Source: Sphingomonas limnosediminicola (lineage in GTDB: Bacteria; Pseudomonadota; Alphaproteobacteria; Sphingomonadales; Sphingomonadaceae). Taken from it: DNA of 64,000 nucleotides. Where the stretch lies: NCBI RefSeq assembly GCF_039537965.1, contig NZ_BAABBM010000001.1, positions 1,736,001 to 1,800,000 on the forward strand. Direction: 5' to 3'. This document shows, piece after piece, positions 46,608 through 55,248 of this stretch. Below the pieces are notes generated by a model that searched no databases, was not told where the DNA came from, and saw nothing but the letters and a program-made list of their open reading frames with translations. Positions within the stretch are counted from its first letter, which is position 1. Each line of letters starts with the position of its first letter. The position numbers and the translations under genes are program-made.

Positions 46608-46695
46608 GACTCCCTTTGCGTAGAGTCGATATAGATGGAGTCAGCTGAAGGTTCCATGACCATGAATCGATTCGTTCAGCCCCTGTTGCTGACTC
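46608..46695. promoter_or_regulatory. Dense GANTC cluster upstream of porin-like gene
   Basis: Six CcrM-type GANTC sites occur in 88 bp: 46608, 46623, 46638, 46664, 46669 and 46691 (first base of each). The first three are phased at exactly 15 bp; two others are directly abutting. About 0.3 would be expected by chance at 65% GC. The cluster lies in the gap shared with the DUF3576-leuS operon but on the barrel-gene side, where the minus-strand promoter (possible CTATAT near 46630) must be. In Caulobacter such sites bring GcrA/CcrM-dependent timing. Confidence 0.7.
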
Positions 46696-46724
46696 ACAAC
46701 AATAATGCGCCGCAGCGGGACACC

Positions 46725-46752
46725 TTGCGAGAGGGGCCCGACCATCTATAAC
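46725..46752 (+). promoter_or_regulatory. Predicted promoter of the DUF3576-leuS-lptE-holA operon
   Basis: TTGCGA (46725-46730) and TATAAC (46747-46752) are 16 bp apart, a good sigma70-type match. Transcription would start near 46760, about 28 bp before the ATG at 46788, which has an AGGA site. Confidence 0.6.
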
Positions 46753-46787
46753 GCCGCTCGACCGGAAAAAGCTGTTTAGGATCCTCG

Positions 46788-47222
46788 ATGAACCGCCTGC
46801 ACACGACTGCTGCTGCACTGCTCGTCTTCGCAATCGCCGGCTCGGGCTGCGCGCGCAACAAGTCGCTTCCTACCGAGGTCGCGCCGTCCCGGATGACGAC
46901 GATCGGCGTCAACGCCTATCTGTGGCGGGCCGCGCTCGACACCGTGTCCTTCGCGCCGCTGCTGCAGGCGGATGCCAACAGCGGCGTCATCGTCACCGAC
47001 TGGTACACCAATCCGAAGGCGCCCGGCGAACGGGTGAAGCTTACGGTCGCGATCCTCGACCAGGATCTCCGCGCCGACGCGCTGCGCGTCTCCGGCTCGC
47101 GCCAGGTCAACCAGGGCGGCACCTGGGTCGATGCGCCGGTTACGGCTGCGACCGTGCAGAAGTTGGAAGATATTATCCTGACGAGGGCTCGAGACCTGCG
47201 CCGCGGCGCCGTCCGAGGTTAA
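46788..47222 (+). CDS. DUF3576 domain lipoprotein
   Basis: A 144-residue predicted lipoprotein: signal sequence with lipobox AGSGC (Cys near residue 20), then a DUF3576 domain with IGVNAYLWRAALDTVSFAPLLQADANSGVIVTDWY, read in blocks, and KLTVAILDQDLRADALRV. The family is found mainly in alphaproteobacteria directly upstream of leuS, as here (11 bp). Its function is unknown; location next to lptE hints at an envelope role. It has a well-formed promoter 36 bp upstream. Confidence 0.87.
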   Translation: MNRLHTTAAALLVFAIAGSGCARNKSLPTEVAPSRMTTIGVNAYLWRAALDTVSFAPLLQADANSGVIVTDWYTNPKAPGERVKLTVAILDQDLRADALRVSGSRQVNQGGTWVDAPVTAATVQKLEDIILTRARDLRRGAVRG

Positions 47223-47232
47223 GCCTTAGCGC

Positions 47233-49752
47233 ATGAGCAGCCGCTTCAACCCGGCTGAGGCCGACCGCCGCTGGCAGGCGCGCTGGGAGAGAAGCCGCAG
47301 CTTCGCGGCCGACAGCGCCAGCGACAAGCCGAAGACCTACGTGCTCGAAATGTTCCCCTACCCGTCGGGGCGCATACACATGGGTCATGTCCGAAATTAC
47401 ACGATGGGCGATGTCCTTGCCCGTTACCGCCGGATGCAGGGGCATGAAGTTCTCCACCCGATGGGATGGGACGCCTTCGGCATGCCGGCCGAGAATGCGG
47501 CGATGGAGCGCAAAGTACACCCGGGCGAATGGACCTGGGCAAATATCGCGACGATGCGCGACCAGCTGAAGCGTCTGGGTTTCGCGCTCGACTGGGATCG
47601 TGAGCTCGCGACCTGCGACCCGTCATATTACGGGCATGAACAGGCGCTTTTCCTCGACCTGTTTGCTGCCGGCCTCGTCTATCGCAAGGAAAGCGAGGTC
47701 AATTGGGACCCGGTCGACATGACCGTTCTCGCCAACGAGCAAGTCATCGACGGCAAGGGCTGGCGCTCGGGCGCGCAGGTTGAGCGGCGCAAGCTTGCCC
47801 AGTGGTTCCTGAAGATCACCGACTTTGCGGACGCCCTGCTCGAAGGTCTGAAGACGCTCGACCAATGGCCCGACAAAGTGCGGCTGATGCAGGAGAACTG
47901 GATCGGCAAGAGCCGCGGCCTGCAATTCCGTTTCCGCCTGGCCGAGCCCGCGAACGGGATCGACAGCGTCGAAGTGTTCACGACGCGGCCAGACACTATC
48001 TTCGGCGCCAGCTTCGTCGCGGTCGCGGCCGATCATCCGATCGCGCAGGCCGCGGCTGTCCTCGATCCGCGTGCGGCTGCGTTCATCGCAGAATGCAAGG
48101 CCGGCGGAACGAGCGCGGCAGAGGTTGAGACCGCGGAGAAAAAGGGATTTAGGACGACGATCGAGGTCGTTCACCCGCTTGATTCGGGTTGGCGCCTTCC
48201 CGTTTACATCGCGAGCTTCGTCCTGATGGACTACGGCACCGGCGCGATATTCGGCGTTCCGGGCCACGACCAACGCGATTTTGAATTTGCGAAGCAGTAT
48301 CAGCTTCCAATCAAGCGGGTCGTAGCTGAGAGCGTTCCGCTGGCATCTGAGCCGATCGGGTCTGAGGCCGAAAGTGCCTATGGCGTCGCCGTCAACTCGC
48401 TTTTCCTGGACGGCTTGAGCAGCGAGCAGGCTGCGGCTGAGATCATCAAGCGGGCTGAAGCCGCGGGTTGGGGTAGCGGAACCGTCCAATATCGCCTGCG
48501 CGACTGGGGCGTGTCGCGCCAGCGATATTGGGGCACGCCGATCCCGATCATTCATTGCTCGGCTTGCGGCGCCGTTCCCGTGCCTCGTGAGCAGTTGCCA
48601 GTTGTCCTTCCGGACGACATTGAATTCGACAAGCCGGGTAACCCCCTCGATCGTCATCCAACCTGGAAGCATGTCCACTGCCCAGGCTGCGGGGGAGAGG
48701 CGACGCGCGAGACCGACACGCTCGACACCTTCGTGGATTCGAGCTGGTATTTCATCCGCTTCGCCAGCCAGCCCAGCGACAGACCATTCGACCGTGCCGA
48801 GGCTGAAAAATGGCTTCCGGTCGCGCAATACATCGGCGGCGTGGAGCACGCGATCCTGCACCTGCTATACGCCCGCTTCTGGACCCGCGCGCTCGAGCAC
48901 CTCGGCCAGATCTCCATGTCGGAGCCCTTCAACGGGCTCTTCACCCAAGGCATGGTCACGCACGAGACTTATCGCGCCGGCGATGGCAGCTGGTTGAGTC
49001 CCGACGAGGTCCGCAAGGATGGCGACGACTGGGTGCACATCGAGAGCGGTCATCCCGTTACGCCCGGCCGCGTCGAAAAAATGTCGAAATCCAAGCGCAA
49101 CACCGTCGACCCGGAGCCGATCCTGGCCAAGTATGGCGCCGATGCAGTGCGTTGGTTCATGCTTTCCGACAGCCCGCCTGAGCGCGACCTCGAATGGTCC
49201 GAAGGCGGCATCGAGGGGGCGTCGCGCTTCGTCCAGCGCGTCTGGCGATTGGTCACTGCCGACCAAACTGGAGACGGCGAAGACGATACGCTGAAGCGCA
49301 AGCTGCATCGGACGATTGCCGCCGTCGGCGAAGCGATCGATGGTCTCCAGTTCAACAAGGCCGTCGCGCAACTCTATGAGCTTGTCAGCGCCGTCGAAAA
49401 GGCAAAGCCAAGCGCGACACGCGCCGACGCCATCCGGGCGCTCGTCCTGCTCGTGGCGCCGATGGCGCCCCACCTTGCTGAAGAAGCCTGGGCTGCGCTC
49501 GGCGCGGAGGACCTGATTGCCGATGCCGCATGGCCTGCGTTCGATCGATCATTGCTCATCGATGACCAGGTCACGCTCGCCGTTCAGGTCAACGGCAAGC
49601 TCCGCGATACGTTATCGGCGCCGCGCGGCCTCGATCGGGCTGCCGCCGAGGCGCTCGCTCTCGCGTCCGACAAGGTTCAACGCCTTCTTGACGGCGCGCC
49701 ACCGCGCAAAGTCATTGTCGTGCCTGACCGGCTGGTGAATATCGTCGCATGA
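47233..49752 (+). CDS. leuS: Leucyl-tRNA synthetase
   Basis: Class I aminoacyl-tRNA synthetase charging tRNA-Leu. The 839 residues show the HIGH-type motif in [15 protein letters not shown] (about 38-52), the CP1 editing domain with [13 protein letters not shown] (threonine-rich editing site, about 250-262) and [21 protein letters not shown] leucine-specific zinc-like region with CSACGAVP and CPGCGGEAT follows, then KMSKSKRN near residue 617 and a C-terminal anticodon-binding domain. All signature motifs are intact. It overlaps lptE by 4 nt. Confidence 0.97.
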   Translation: MSSRFNPAEADRRWQARWERSRSFAADSASDKPKTYVLEMFPYPSGRIHMGHVRNYTMGDVLARYRRMQGHEVLHPMGWDAFGMPAENAAMERKVHPGEWTWANIATMRDQLKRLGFALDWDRELATCDPSYYGHEQALFLDLFAAGLVYRKESEVNWDPVDMTVLANEQVIDGKGWRSGAQVERRKLAQWFLKITDFADALLEGLKTLDQWPDKVRLMQENWIGKSRGLQFRFRLAEPANGIDSVEVFTTRPDTIFGASFVAVAADHPIAQAAAVLDPRAAAFIAECKAGGTSAAEVETAEKKGFRTTIEVVHPLDSGWRLPVYIASFVLMDYGTGAIFGVPGHDQRDFEFAKQYQLPIKRVVAESVPLASEPIGSEAESAYGVAVNSLFLDGLSSEQAAAEIIKRAEAAGWGSGTVQYRLRDWGVSRQRYWGTPIPIIHCSACGAVPVPREQLPVVLPDDIEFDKPGNPLDRHPTWKHVHCPGCGGEATRETDTLDTFVDSSWYFIRFASQPSDRPFDRAEAEKWLPVAQYIGGVEHAILHLLYARFWTRALEHLGQISMSEPFNGLFTQGMVTHETYRAGDGSWLSPDEVRKDGDDWVHIESGHPVTPGRVEKMSKSKRNTVDPEPILAKYGADAVRWFMLSDSPPERDLEWSEGGIEGASRFVQRVWRLVTADQTGDGEDDTLKRKLHRTIAAVGEAIDGLQFNKAVAQLYELVSAVEKAKPSATRADAIRALVLLVAPMAPHLAEEAWAALGAEDLIADAAWPAFDRSLLIDDQVTLAVQVNGKLRDTLSAPRGLDRAAAEALALASDKVQRLLDGAPPRKVIVVPDRLVNIVA

Positions 49753-50246
49753 TTCGGCGCGCTGCTCTTCTGCTGGTTTTCGCCGCCCTTTCTGGATGTG
49801 GCTTGCAGCCGCTCTACAGTGGAGGTTCGGGGAGCTCAGTCGCTGCAACACTTCGTTCGGTTCAGGTAGGGCCGATCGCCGGGCAGTCGGGGTGGCTGGT
49901 TCGGACAAAGCTGATCGATCGCCTCGGGATGGCGGGTGCAAGAACGCCGCAGTACCGGCTGGATGTGACGTTGGATGACAATATTACGGCGTTCGGTCTA
50001 CGCAGCGACCAGGCCGCGACGCAGGAGCGGCGCACGCTTCGTGCGCGCTACCAGCTCGTCAGGCTCGATAAAGGCGAGGTCGTGCTCGACGCCACCGCGG
50101 GGTCTGACGCCGGCATCGACATCGTCAGCTCCGAATATGCCACGGTTGCGGCTGAGCAGACGGCGCTCGAAAACATTGCCGATGAGGTTGCGGACCAGAT
50201 CGTCGCGCGCCTGGCGGTATACGCGTCGCGCACCGGGGCGAAGTGA
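49749..50246 (+). CDS. lptE: LPS-assembly lipoprotein LptE
   Basis: An outer-membrane lipoprotein that plugs LptD and helps insert lipopolysaccharide. The 165 residues have a signal with lipobox LSGCG (Cys near residue 17), then the typical [10 protein letters not shown] start of alphaproteobacterial LptE. Alternating strands and a C-terminal helix with [20 protein letters not shown] follow. The order leuS-lptE-holA is widely conserved, which strengthens the call, and both junctions are 4-nt overlaps. Confidence 0.9.
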   Translation: MIRRAALLLVFAALSGCGLQPLYSGGSGSSVAATLRSVQVGPIAGQSGWLVRTKLIDRLGMAGARTPQYRLDVTLDDNITAFGLRSDQAATQERRTLRARYQLVRLDKGEVVLDATAGSDAGIDIVSSEYATVAAEQTALENIADEVADQIVARLAVYASRTGAK

Positions 50247-51259
50247 AGCTAACCAAGCAGTCGGTCGGCCGCGCGGTCGATCAGCCCAATCCGGACACTC
50301 GTTTCTACCTTTTGCACGGGCCCGACGACGCGCAGTCGCGTGCACTTGGCCAGCGGCTTCTTTTCTCACTGGGCGCGACCAAGTTCGTGATTGCAGCCGG
50401 GGCTGTGAAATCCGATCCGGCGGCGCTGAGCGACGAGGCAGGCGCGATGAACTTGTTTGGCGGCAAACGGCTTGTCTGGATCGAGCCTGCCGGGGACGAT
50501 ATTGCCTCCGGCGTCGAGGCGCTTCTATCGGGCGCCGCGCCGGAAAGCCCGGTGCTGGCAATCGCCGGCGCTCTTCGCAAGACTTCCGCGCTGCTGAAGC
50601 TTGCCGAGGCGTCACCCGCCGCTGCCGCGTTTGCAGCTTACGTGCCCGAAGGCCAGGACGCCGAACGAATGGTGGTCGACGTCGGCCGGAGCGTTGGGCT
50701 GAAACTAAGCTCATCAGTCGCCGCACGGATCGCCGCAAGCTGCGGAAACGACCAGGCACTGGTTTCTCAGGAACTGCAGAAGTTGGCGCTCTACGTGGAC
50801 GCCTCGCCGCACACGCCTAAGGAGCTTGAACACGAGGCAGTGGATGCCGTGGGCACCGATACGGCCGAAGGCGATGTACTCCGGTTGGCGGATCTCGCTC
50901 TCAGCGGCGACATCGCAGGACTGTCGGAAGAGCTGGCGCGTCTTTCATCCGGCGGCACCGAAGCGATTCCAGTCGTCAGGTCATTGCAGCGACGTCTGCT
51001 GATGCTCGCGCCCGCAAGAGCGCGTGTCGAGCGCGGCGAAACGCCGGATGGGGTCATGACGTCAATGGGTAAGGCATTGTTCTGGAGAGACAAAGCCACT
51101 TTCCGGGCGATGCTGTCTTCTTGGGACGCCGACCGGTTGAGCCGCCTCGCCGAACGGACGGGGAAGCTAGAACGAGCTTTGATGCTCAGCGCGGCACCGC
51201 AACAAGAGGCGCTTGGCGAGGAATTGTTGGCGATCGCGAGAGAGGCGCGAAGGCGCTGA
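50243..51259 (+). CDS. holA: DNA polymerase III delta subunit
   Basis: The clamp-loader subunit that opens the beta sliding clamp. The 338 residues show YLLHGPDDAQSRALGQRL near the N-terminus, the domain II segment KLALYVDASPHTPKELEHEAVDAVGTD in blocks, and a C-terminal helical collar. The family is weakly conserved, but context after leuS-lptE is decisive. The gene ends 2 bp before the convergent parB. Like polA, dnaQ and the putative origin, it makes this window rich in replication functions. Confidence 0.92.
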   Translation: MKLTKQSVGRAVDQPNPDTRFYLLHGPDDAQSRALGQRLLFSLGATKFVIAAGAVKSDPAALSDEAGAMNLFGGKRLVWIEPAGDDIASGVEALLSGAAPESPVLAIAGALRKTSALLKLAEASPAAAAFAAYVPEGQDAERMVVDVGRSVGLKLSSSVAARIAASCGNDQALVSQELQKLALYVDASPHTPKELEHEAVDAVGTDTAEGDVLRLADLALSGDIAGLSEELARLSSGGTEAIPVVRSLQRRLLMLAPARARVERGETPDGVMTSMGKALFWRDKATFRAMLSSWDADRLSRLAERTGKLERALMLSAAPQQEALGEELLAIAREARRR

Positions 51260-51261
51260 CC

Positions 51262-52152
51262 CTAGATCGGCTCTCCGGAGAGCCTTTGGCAGACCATGTC
51301 GAGTTGGTCGAGGCTCGAATAATGAAGAGTCACGCTTCCGCCCTGCCCCTTGTGCAGGACCTGAACTTTCAAGCCCAGGATATCACCCAACTGCCGTTCC
51401 AAAGCAGCCAGATCCGCGTCGACGGGCTTCGCAGCACTTCGCGCGGCCCGACCGGAATCGTTGGACGACACAGGCTTGGCCTGTTTTGCGCGTTCTTCCG
51501 CCTGCCTGACAGACAGACCGCGGGAGACGATTTCCTTGGTAAGCGCTTCCGGGTCCGGGGCGGTTGCCACGGCCCGGGCATGCCCCATGCTGATATCGCC
51601 TTTCAAAAGCGATTGTTTCACCGCATCCGGCAGAACCAGCAAACGAAGAAGGTTCGCGACATGGCTGCGGGACTTGTGGACGATCTTCGCCACGCCTTCC
51701 TGCGTATGTCCATGGCGTTCGATCAGCTGGCGATAGCCCTCGGCCTCCTCGATAGCGTTGAGGTCTTCGCGCTGGATGTTTTCGATCAGAGCCAGTTCGG
51801 CAGTTGTCGCCTCGTCGCTCTCGCGAACCAGTGCCGGAATACTATGCAGACGCGCCTTCTGTGCCGCACGCCAGCGCCGCTCACCCGCAATGATCTCAAA
51901 ACCGTCAACGAGCGGCCGCACCAGGATGGGCTGCAGCACTCCGCGCTCGGCAATGGAATCGGCGAGCTCTTCGATCGCTGCCTCTGTGAACTGCTGGCGG
52001 GGCTGACTTGGGTTAGGCTTGATCCGCGCGATCTCGATCTCACAAACGCCGTCGCGTACTTGCATGGCCGGCTCGCCCGCTTTGCGCGGCGCATCACCGA
52101 GCAGGGCCGACAGCCCCATTCCCAGCCCTTTGCCTGGTCGATCGCTGCTCAA
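51262..52152 (-). CDS. parB: Chromosome-partitioning protein ParB
   Basis: Binds parS and spreads as a CTP-dependent clamp to segregate origins with ParA. The 296 residues start with the ParA-activating GLGMGLSALLGD stretch, then the CTPase/ParB-N domain with NPSQPRQQF, GVLQPILVRP, IIAGERRWRAAQKA and the ENIQREDLNAIEEAEGY motif. A helix-turn-helix (TQEGVAKIVHKSRSHVANLLRL in blocks) and a C-terminal dimer domain complete it. I choose the TTG at 52152, which overlaps the parA stop (TTGA) and keeps the basic N-terminal tail; ATG 52119 is the alternative. Three parS sites lie 1.3-3.1 kb away. Confidence 0.94.
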   Translation of the reverse strand: MSSDRPGKGLGMGLSALLGDAPRKAGEPAMQVRDGVCEIEIARIKPNPSQPRQQFTEAAIEELADSIAERGVLQPILVRPLVDGFEIIAGERRWRAAQKARLHSIPALVRESDEATTAELALIENIQREDLNAIEEAEGYRQLIERHGHTQEGVAKIVHKSRSHVANLLRLLVLPDAVKQSLLKGDISMGHARAVATAPDPEALTKEIVSRGLSVRQAEERAKQAKPVSSNDSGRAARSAAKPVDADLAALERQLGDILGLKVQVLHKGQGGSVTLHYSSLDQLDMVCQRLSGEPI

Positions 52153-52928
52153 GCTGCCTCCGCCACACGCGGCAGACGCGAAAGCAGCTCGCGCGCCAGA
52201 CGAACATAGGCTTCGGAGCCCGGGCATTTCAGGTCGTAGATCAAGGCCGGCAGTCCATGACTTGGCGCTTCCGAAAGGCGCACGTTACGGGGGACGATGG
52301 TGTCGAAGACGACACCGCCCAGACAGGCGCGCACATCTTCAGAAACAGCTTGAGAAAGATTGTTACGACGATCGAACATAGTGAGCGCGACGCCGAGGAT
52401 CGATAGTTCAGGATTGAAGGCCGCGCGGATCCGCTCGACCGTCTGGAGAAGCTGACTCAGTCCTTCAAGCGCGAAGAACTCGCACTGCAAGGGCACCAGC
52501 ACATGGCGCGCCGCGACCAGCGCGTTGACCGTAAGCAGGCCGAGTGACGGCGGGCAATCGATCAAGCAAATGTCCCACCGCGCTGAAGCCGCGTTCAGGG
52601 CCTTATCGAGCCGGTGCGCCCGATCCGGCATCGACACCATCTCGACCTCTGCGCCCGACAGGTCGACTGTCGCGGGAAGAACGTCGAGGCGCGGCACCCT
52701 CGTTGCGACTGCGGCGTCGACGACGGACGAACTGCCTATCAAAACGTCGTAGCTCGATCGCTCGCGTTGACTGTGCTTAATACCAAGCCCGGTAGAGGCA
52801 TTCCCCTGCGGGTCGAGATCCACCAGGAGCACGCGCCAGCCGATTGCGGCCAACGCCGTCGCGAGATTGATGGCGGTCGTGGTCTTGCCCACGCCGCCCT
52901 TTTGATTGGCCACTGCGATACGATTCAT
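52149..52928 (-). CDS. parA: Chromosome-partitioning ATPase ParA
   Basis: A deviant-Walker ATPase that moves ParB-parS complexes. The 259 residues start IAVANQKGGVGKTTTAINLA (deviant Walker A with the signature lysine, about 10-17), continue with VLLVDLDPQGNASTGLG, CLIDCPPSLGLLTVNAL and the helical C-terminus. It overlaps rsmG by 4 nt upstream and parB downstream, the standard rsmG-parA-parB order of alphaproteobacteria. Confidence 0.96.
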   Translation of the reverse strand: MNRIAVANQKGGVGKTTTAINLATALAAIGWRVLLVDLDPQGNASTGLGIKHSQRERSSYDVLIGSSSVVDAAVATRVPRLDVLPATVDLSGAEVEMVSMPDRAHRLDKALNAASARWDICLIDCPPSLGLLTVNALVAARHVLVPLQCEFFALEGLSQLLQTVERIRAAFNPELSILGVALTMFDRRNNLSQAVSEDVRACLGGVVFDTIVPRNVRLSEAPSHGLPALIYDLKCPGSEAYVRLARELLSRLPRVAEAA

Positions 52929-53536
52929 CGCTTACCCGCCCTCACCTGAGTGCCGACGATGATTTTCGATTCAGCGTCGGTCACGCTCGGCTCCACACGG
53001 AAGTCACCCTGCCATGATCGTCGCGCCTCGGCCAGTTCCGATTGGGCCGTTCTGCCTTTCGGAAGAGCCCAAACCGTCTTTCTTGTGGACAGATGGTCGC
53101 ACATGCTGAGGAAACGGGGGAGCGGCGCGACGGCCCGGCCGGTGATTATATCATACGATCCCGTGATTCGCTCGACCTTCGATGCCAGCACTCTCGCGTT
53201 AAGGCCGAGCCGTTCGACGCACGTCTGGAGGAATTCTACCCTCAACTTGCGGGGTTCGACCAGTTCGACTGGCCCCTCGACAATGCAAGCGAGGACAATT
53301 CCAGGAAGGCCCGCCCCTGATCCTACATCGAGCCAAGTGGCGCCGGAACTCGGCTCATAGCGAGCCAACTGGGCCGAATCGACAATATGGCGGCTCCATA
53401 AATCGTCCAGTGTTCCACGTGAAACAAGATTCTGGCGTCCGCTCTCGGATCGTAGCAAATGCTGGTAGTCCGCCAAACGCTCAAGCGTTTCACGTGAAAC
53501 AGTACGGCCCGCCGCCGCCTCTATTGATGCTTTCAT
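52925..53536 (-). CDS. rsmG: 16S rRNA (guanine527-N7)-methyltransferase RsmG (GidB)
   Basis: Methylates G527 of 16S rRNA; loss gives low-level streptomycin resistance in other bacteria. The 203 residues show WSRHIVDSAQLARY, the SAM-binding WLDVGSGAGLPGIVLA (about 71-86) and ITGRAVAPLPRFLSMC. Two parS sites lie inside its coding sequence, where they encode VSRE- and VSRG-containing peptides (near residues 13-17 and 38-43). The gene is overlapped by 4 nt on each side by mnmG and parA. Confidence 0.94.
   Translation of the reverse strand: MKASIEAAAGRTVSRETLERLADYQHLLRSESGRQNLVSRGTLDDLWSRHIVDSAQLARYEPSSGATWLDVGSGAGLPGIVLACIVEGPVELVEPRKLRVEFLQTCVERLGLNARVLASKVERITGSYDIITGRAVAPLPRFLSMCDHLSTRKTVWALPKGRTAQSELAEARRSWQGDFRVEPSVTDAESKIIVGTQVRAGKR
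53411..53426. other. parS site 1 (inside rsmG)
   Basis: TGTTCCACGTGAAACA matches the ParB consensus TGTTNCACGTGAAACA. It differs from the perfect palindrome at one base. It lies within the rsmG coding region, 1.26 kb from the parB start. Confidence 0.88.
53486..53501. other. parS site 2 (inside rsmG)
   Basis: CGTTTCACGTGAAACA keeps the TTTCACGTGAAA core and differs from the full palindrome only at the first base. It is 75 bp from site 1, near the 5' end of rsmG. Confidence 0.85.
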
Positions 53537-55248
53537 GCGGCTTGGCGGCGTATGGCGACGTACACTGCTGACAGCGCCGCCGGGGTTATTCCGGCAATGC
53601 GGCTCGCCTGGTCCAATGTCTCGGGAGCAGCTGCGGAGAGGCGCTCTACCATCTCGGTCGAAAGACCCGGAACATCGCCGAAGTGGAATGACGAAGGAAT
53701 CCAGACATTAGAGTCGCGCTGCACAACTTCCCACTCGCGCTCCTGCCGCGCAACATAAGGCGTATAAAGGAGGTCAGCGGAGCCTTCCGGAGTATCTGCC
53801 CAACCAATCCCACCGCGCTGATCAAAGTGCCCCAAGATCTGCGCGGACCTCTCGTCGGACACGCAGGCCGTCGCCAGCGCCGCTTCGCCGAGCCTCGTGG
53901 TGGCGTTGTCAGCCCGCAGCGAAAGCCGGTGCTCCGCCCGGGCGGTCATCATTCGATAGGGCTCGCTCACGCCCTGAAGCGTCAAGTCGTCGATCATCAC
54001 CCCAATATAGCTCGATCGTCGATCGAACCGCACTTCTTCTAGCGCAAGTGCATGAGCAGCCGCGTTGAGGCCGGCAACGAGGCCCTGCGCGGCTGCCTCT
54101 TCGTATCCGGTGGTGCCGTTAATCTGCCCAGCGAGGAATAGGCCGGTGATGTCAGCAACCCCGAGCGTCGCCTTCAGTCGGCGCGGATCAACGAACTCGT
54201 ATTCCACTGCGTAGCCGGGCCGCGCGATTTTAACGCGCTCGAGTCCAGCAATGCTCCGCAGAAACTCGGCTTGCACGTCTTCCGGCAGCGAGGTGGAGAT
54301 GCCGTTCGGATAAACCAGATGATCGTCAAGTCCCTCCGGCTCGAGGAAAATCTGGTGCGCGTCGCGATCGGCAAATCGTCTCACTTTGTCTTCGATGGAC
54401 GGGCAGTAGCGAGGACCGCGTCCCTCAATAGAACCAGCGAACAGCGGGGATCGATTGAAGTTGGCCGCGATGATCTCATGCGTCCGTTCGTTGGTGCGCG
54501 TTTTCGCGCATCGGAGTTGTGGTTGTCCTATGCCATTCGCCATCGCGGACATCGTCCACGGGTCACGATCGCTAGGCTGCTCTTCTAGCCGCGACCAATC
54601 GATGGTCCGACCGTCGAGCCGCGGCGGCGTTCCGGTCTTAAGACGTCCTTGCCCTAGGCCAATTTCGCGGATCTGCCCGGCTAGGACATTCGAAGCCTGC
54701 TCGCCCCGCCGCCCGCCTTCCATCACTCGTTCACCAACAAACATCCTGGCGTCCAGGAAAGTGCCTGTAGCGATGACCGCAGAACGGCATTCGACTGTGC
54801 CATTTGACGACGATACGCCATTTACCGCACCGCTCTTCAAGAGCAGGCCGTGCGCCTCACCAGCCAAAACCTCGACACCGCTCGACGCGACGAGAGAAGC
54901 GACCGCGGCGCGATAGATCCGACGGTCAGCCTGCACGCGCGGACCCCACACTGCAGGACCTTTGCTTCGATTGAGCATTCGGCGATGAATCGCCGCACGG
55001 TCCGCGGCGCGAGCCATCAATCCGTCGAACACGTCGAGCTCGCGGACCAAATGGCCCTTGCCTACGCCGCCAATAGACGGGTTACAGGACATCTGCCCAA
55101 GGTTGCCGGGGTCGAAGGTCAACAACCCGACGCGGGCGCCGAGACGAGCCGCGGCCGTAGCCGCCTCGCAGCCGGCATGGCCCGCACCGATTACAACTAC
55201 ATCGAACACGAGGGGTCTCTTAGCGGACCAGTGTTTCACGTGAAACAC
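53533..55248 (-). CDS. mnmG: tRNA uridine-5-carboxymethylaminomethyl modification enzyme MnmG, shortened
   Basis: The FAD/NADH-binding partner of MnmE that makes cmnm5U34 in tRNAs. FAD motif GAGHAG is at residues 21-26; family blocks QMSCNPSIGGVGKGHLVRE, GRLKTGTPPRLDGR, GPRYCPSIEDKVRRF and NGTTGYEEAAAQG are present. The 571 residues are short: MnmG is normally about 610-630. The missing part lies between SDER (464) and ARQ (500), where about 32 residues replace the usual 80-90. The C-terminal QASRIAGITPAALS survives. The GTG at 55248 lies in parS site 3 and gives MFHVKH; a GTG at 55209 with AAGAGA upstream may be the true start, giving 558 residues. Confidence 0.92.
   Translation of the reverse strand: MFHVKHWSAKRPLVFDVVVIGAGHAGCEAATAAARLGARVGLLTFDPGNLGQMSCNPSIGGVGKGHLVRELDVFDGLMARAADRAAIHRRMLNRSKGPAVWGPRVQADRRIYRAAVASLVASSGVEVLAGEAHGLLLKSGAVNGVSSSNGTVECRSAVIATGTFLDARMFVGERVMEGGRRGEQASNVLAGQIREIGLGQGRLKTGTPPRLDGRTIDWSRLEEQPSDRDPWTMSAMANGIGQPQLRCAKTRTNERTHEIIAANFNRSPLFAGSIEGRGPRYCPSIEDKVRRFADRDAHQIFLEPEGLDDHLVYPNGISTSLPEDVQAEFLRSIAGLERVKIARPGYAVEYEFVDPRRLKATLGVADITGLFLAGQINGTTGYEEAAAQGLVAGLNAAAHALALEEVRFDRRSSYIGVMIDDLTLQGVSEPYRMMTARAEHRLSLRADNATTRLGEAALATACVSDERSAQILGHFDQRGGIGWADTPEGSADLLYTPYVARQEREWEVVQRDSNVWIPSSFHFGDVPGLSTEMVERLSAAAPETLDQASRIAGITPAALSAVYVAIRRQAA
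55231..55248. other. parS site 3 (mnmE-mnmG junction)
   Basis: GTGTTTCACGTGAAACAC is a perfect 18-bp palindrome that contains the consensus parS TGTTTCACGTGAAACA (55232-55247). It covers the possible first codons of mnmG and touches the mnmE stop codon at 55248. Confidence 0.93.
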
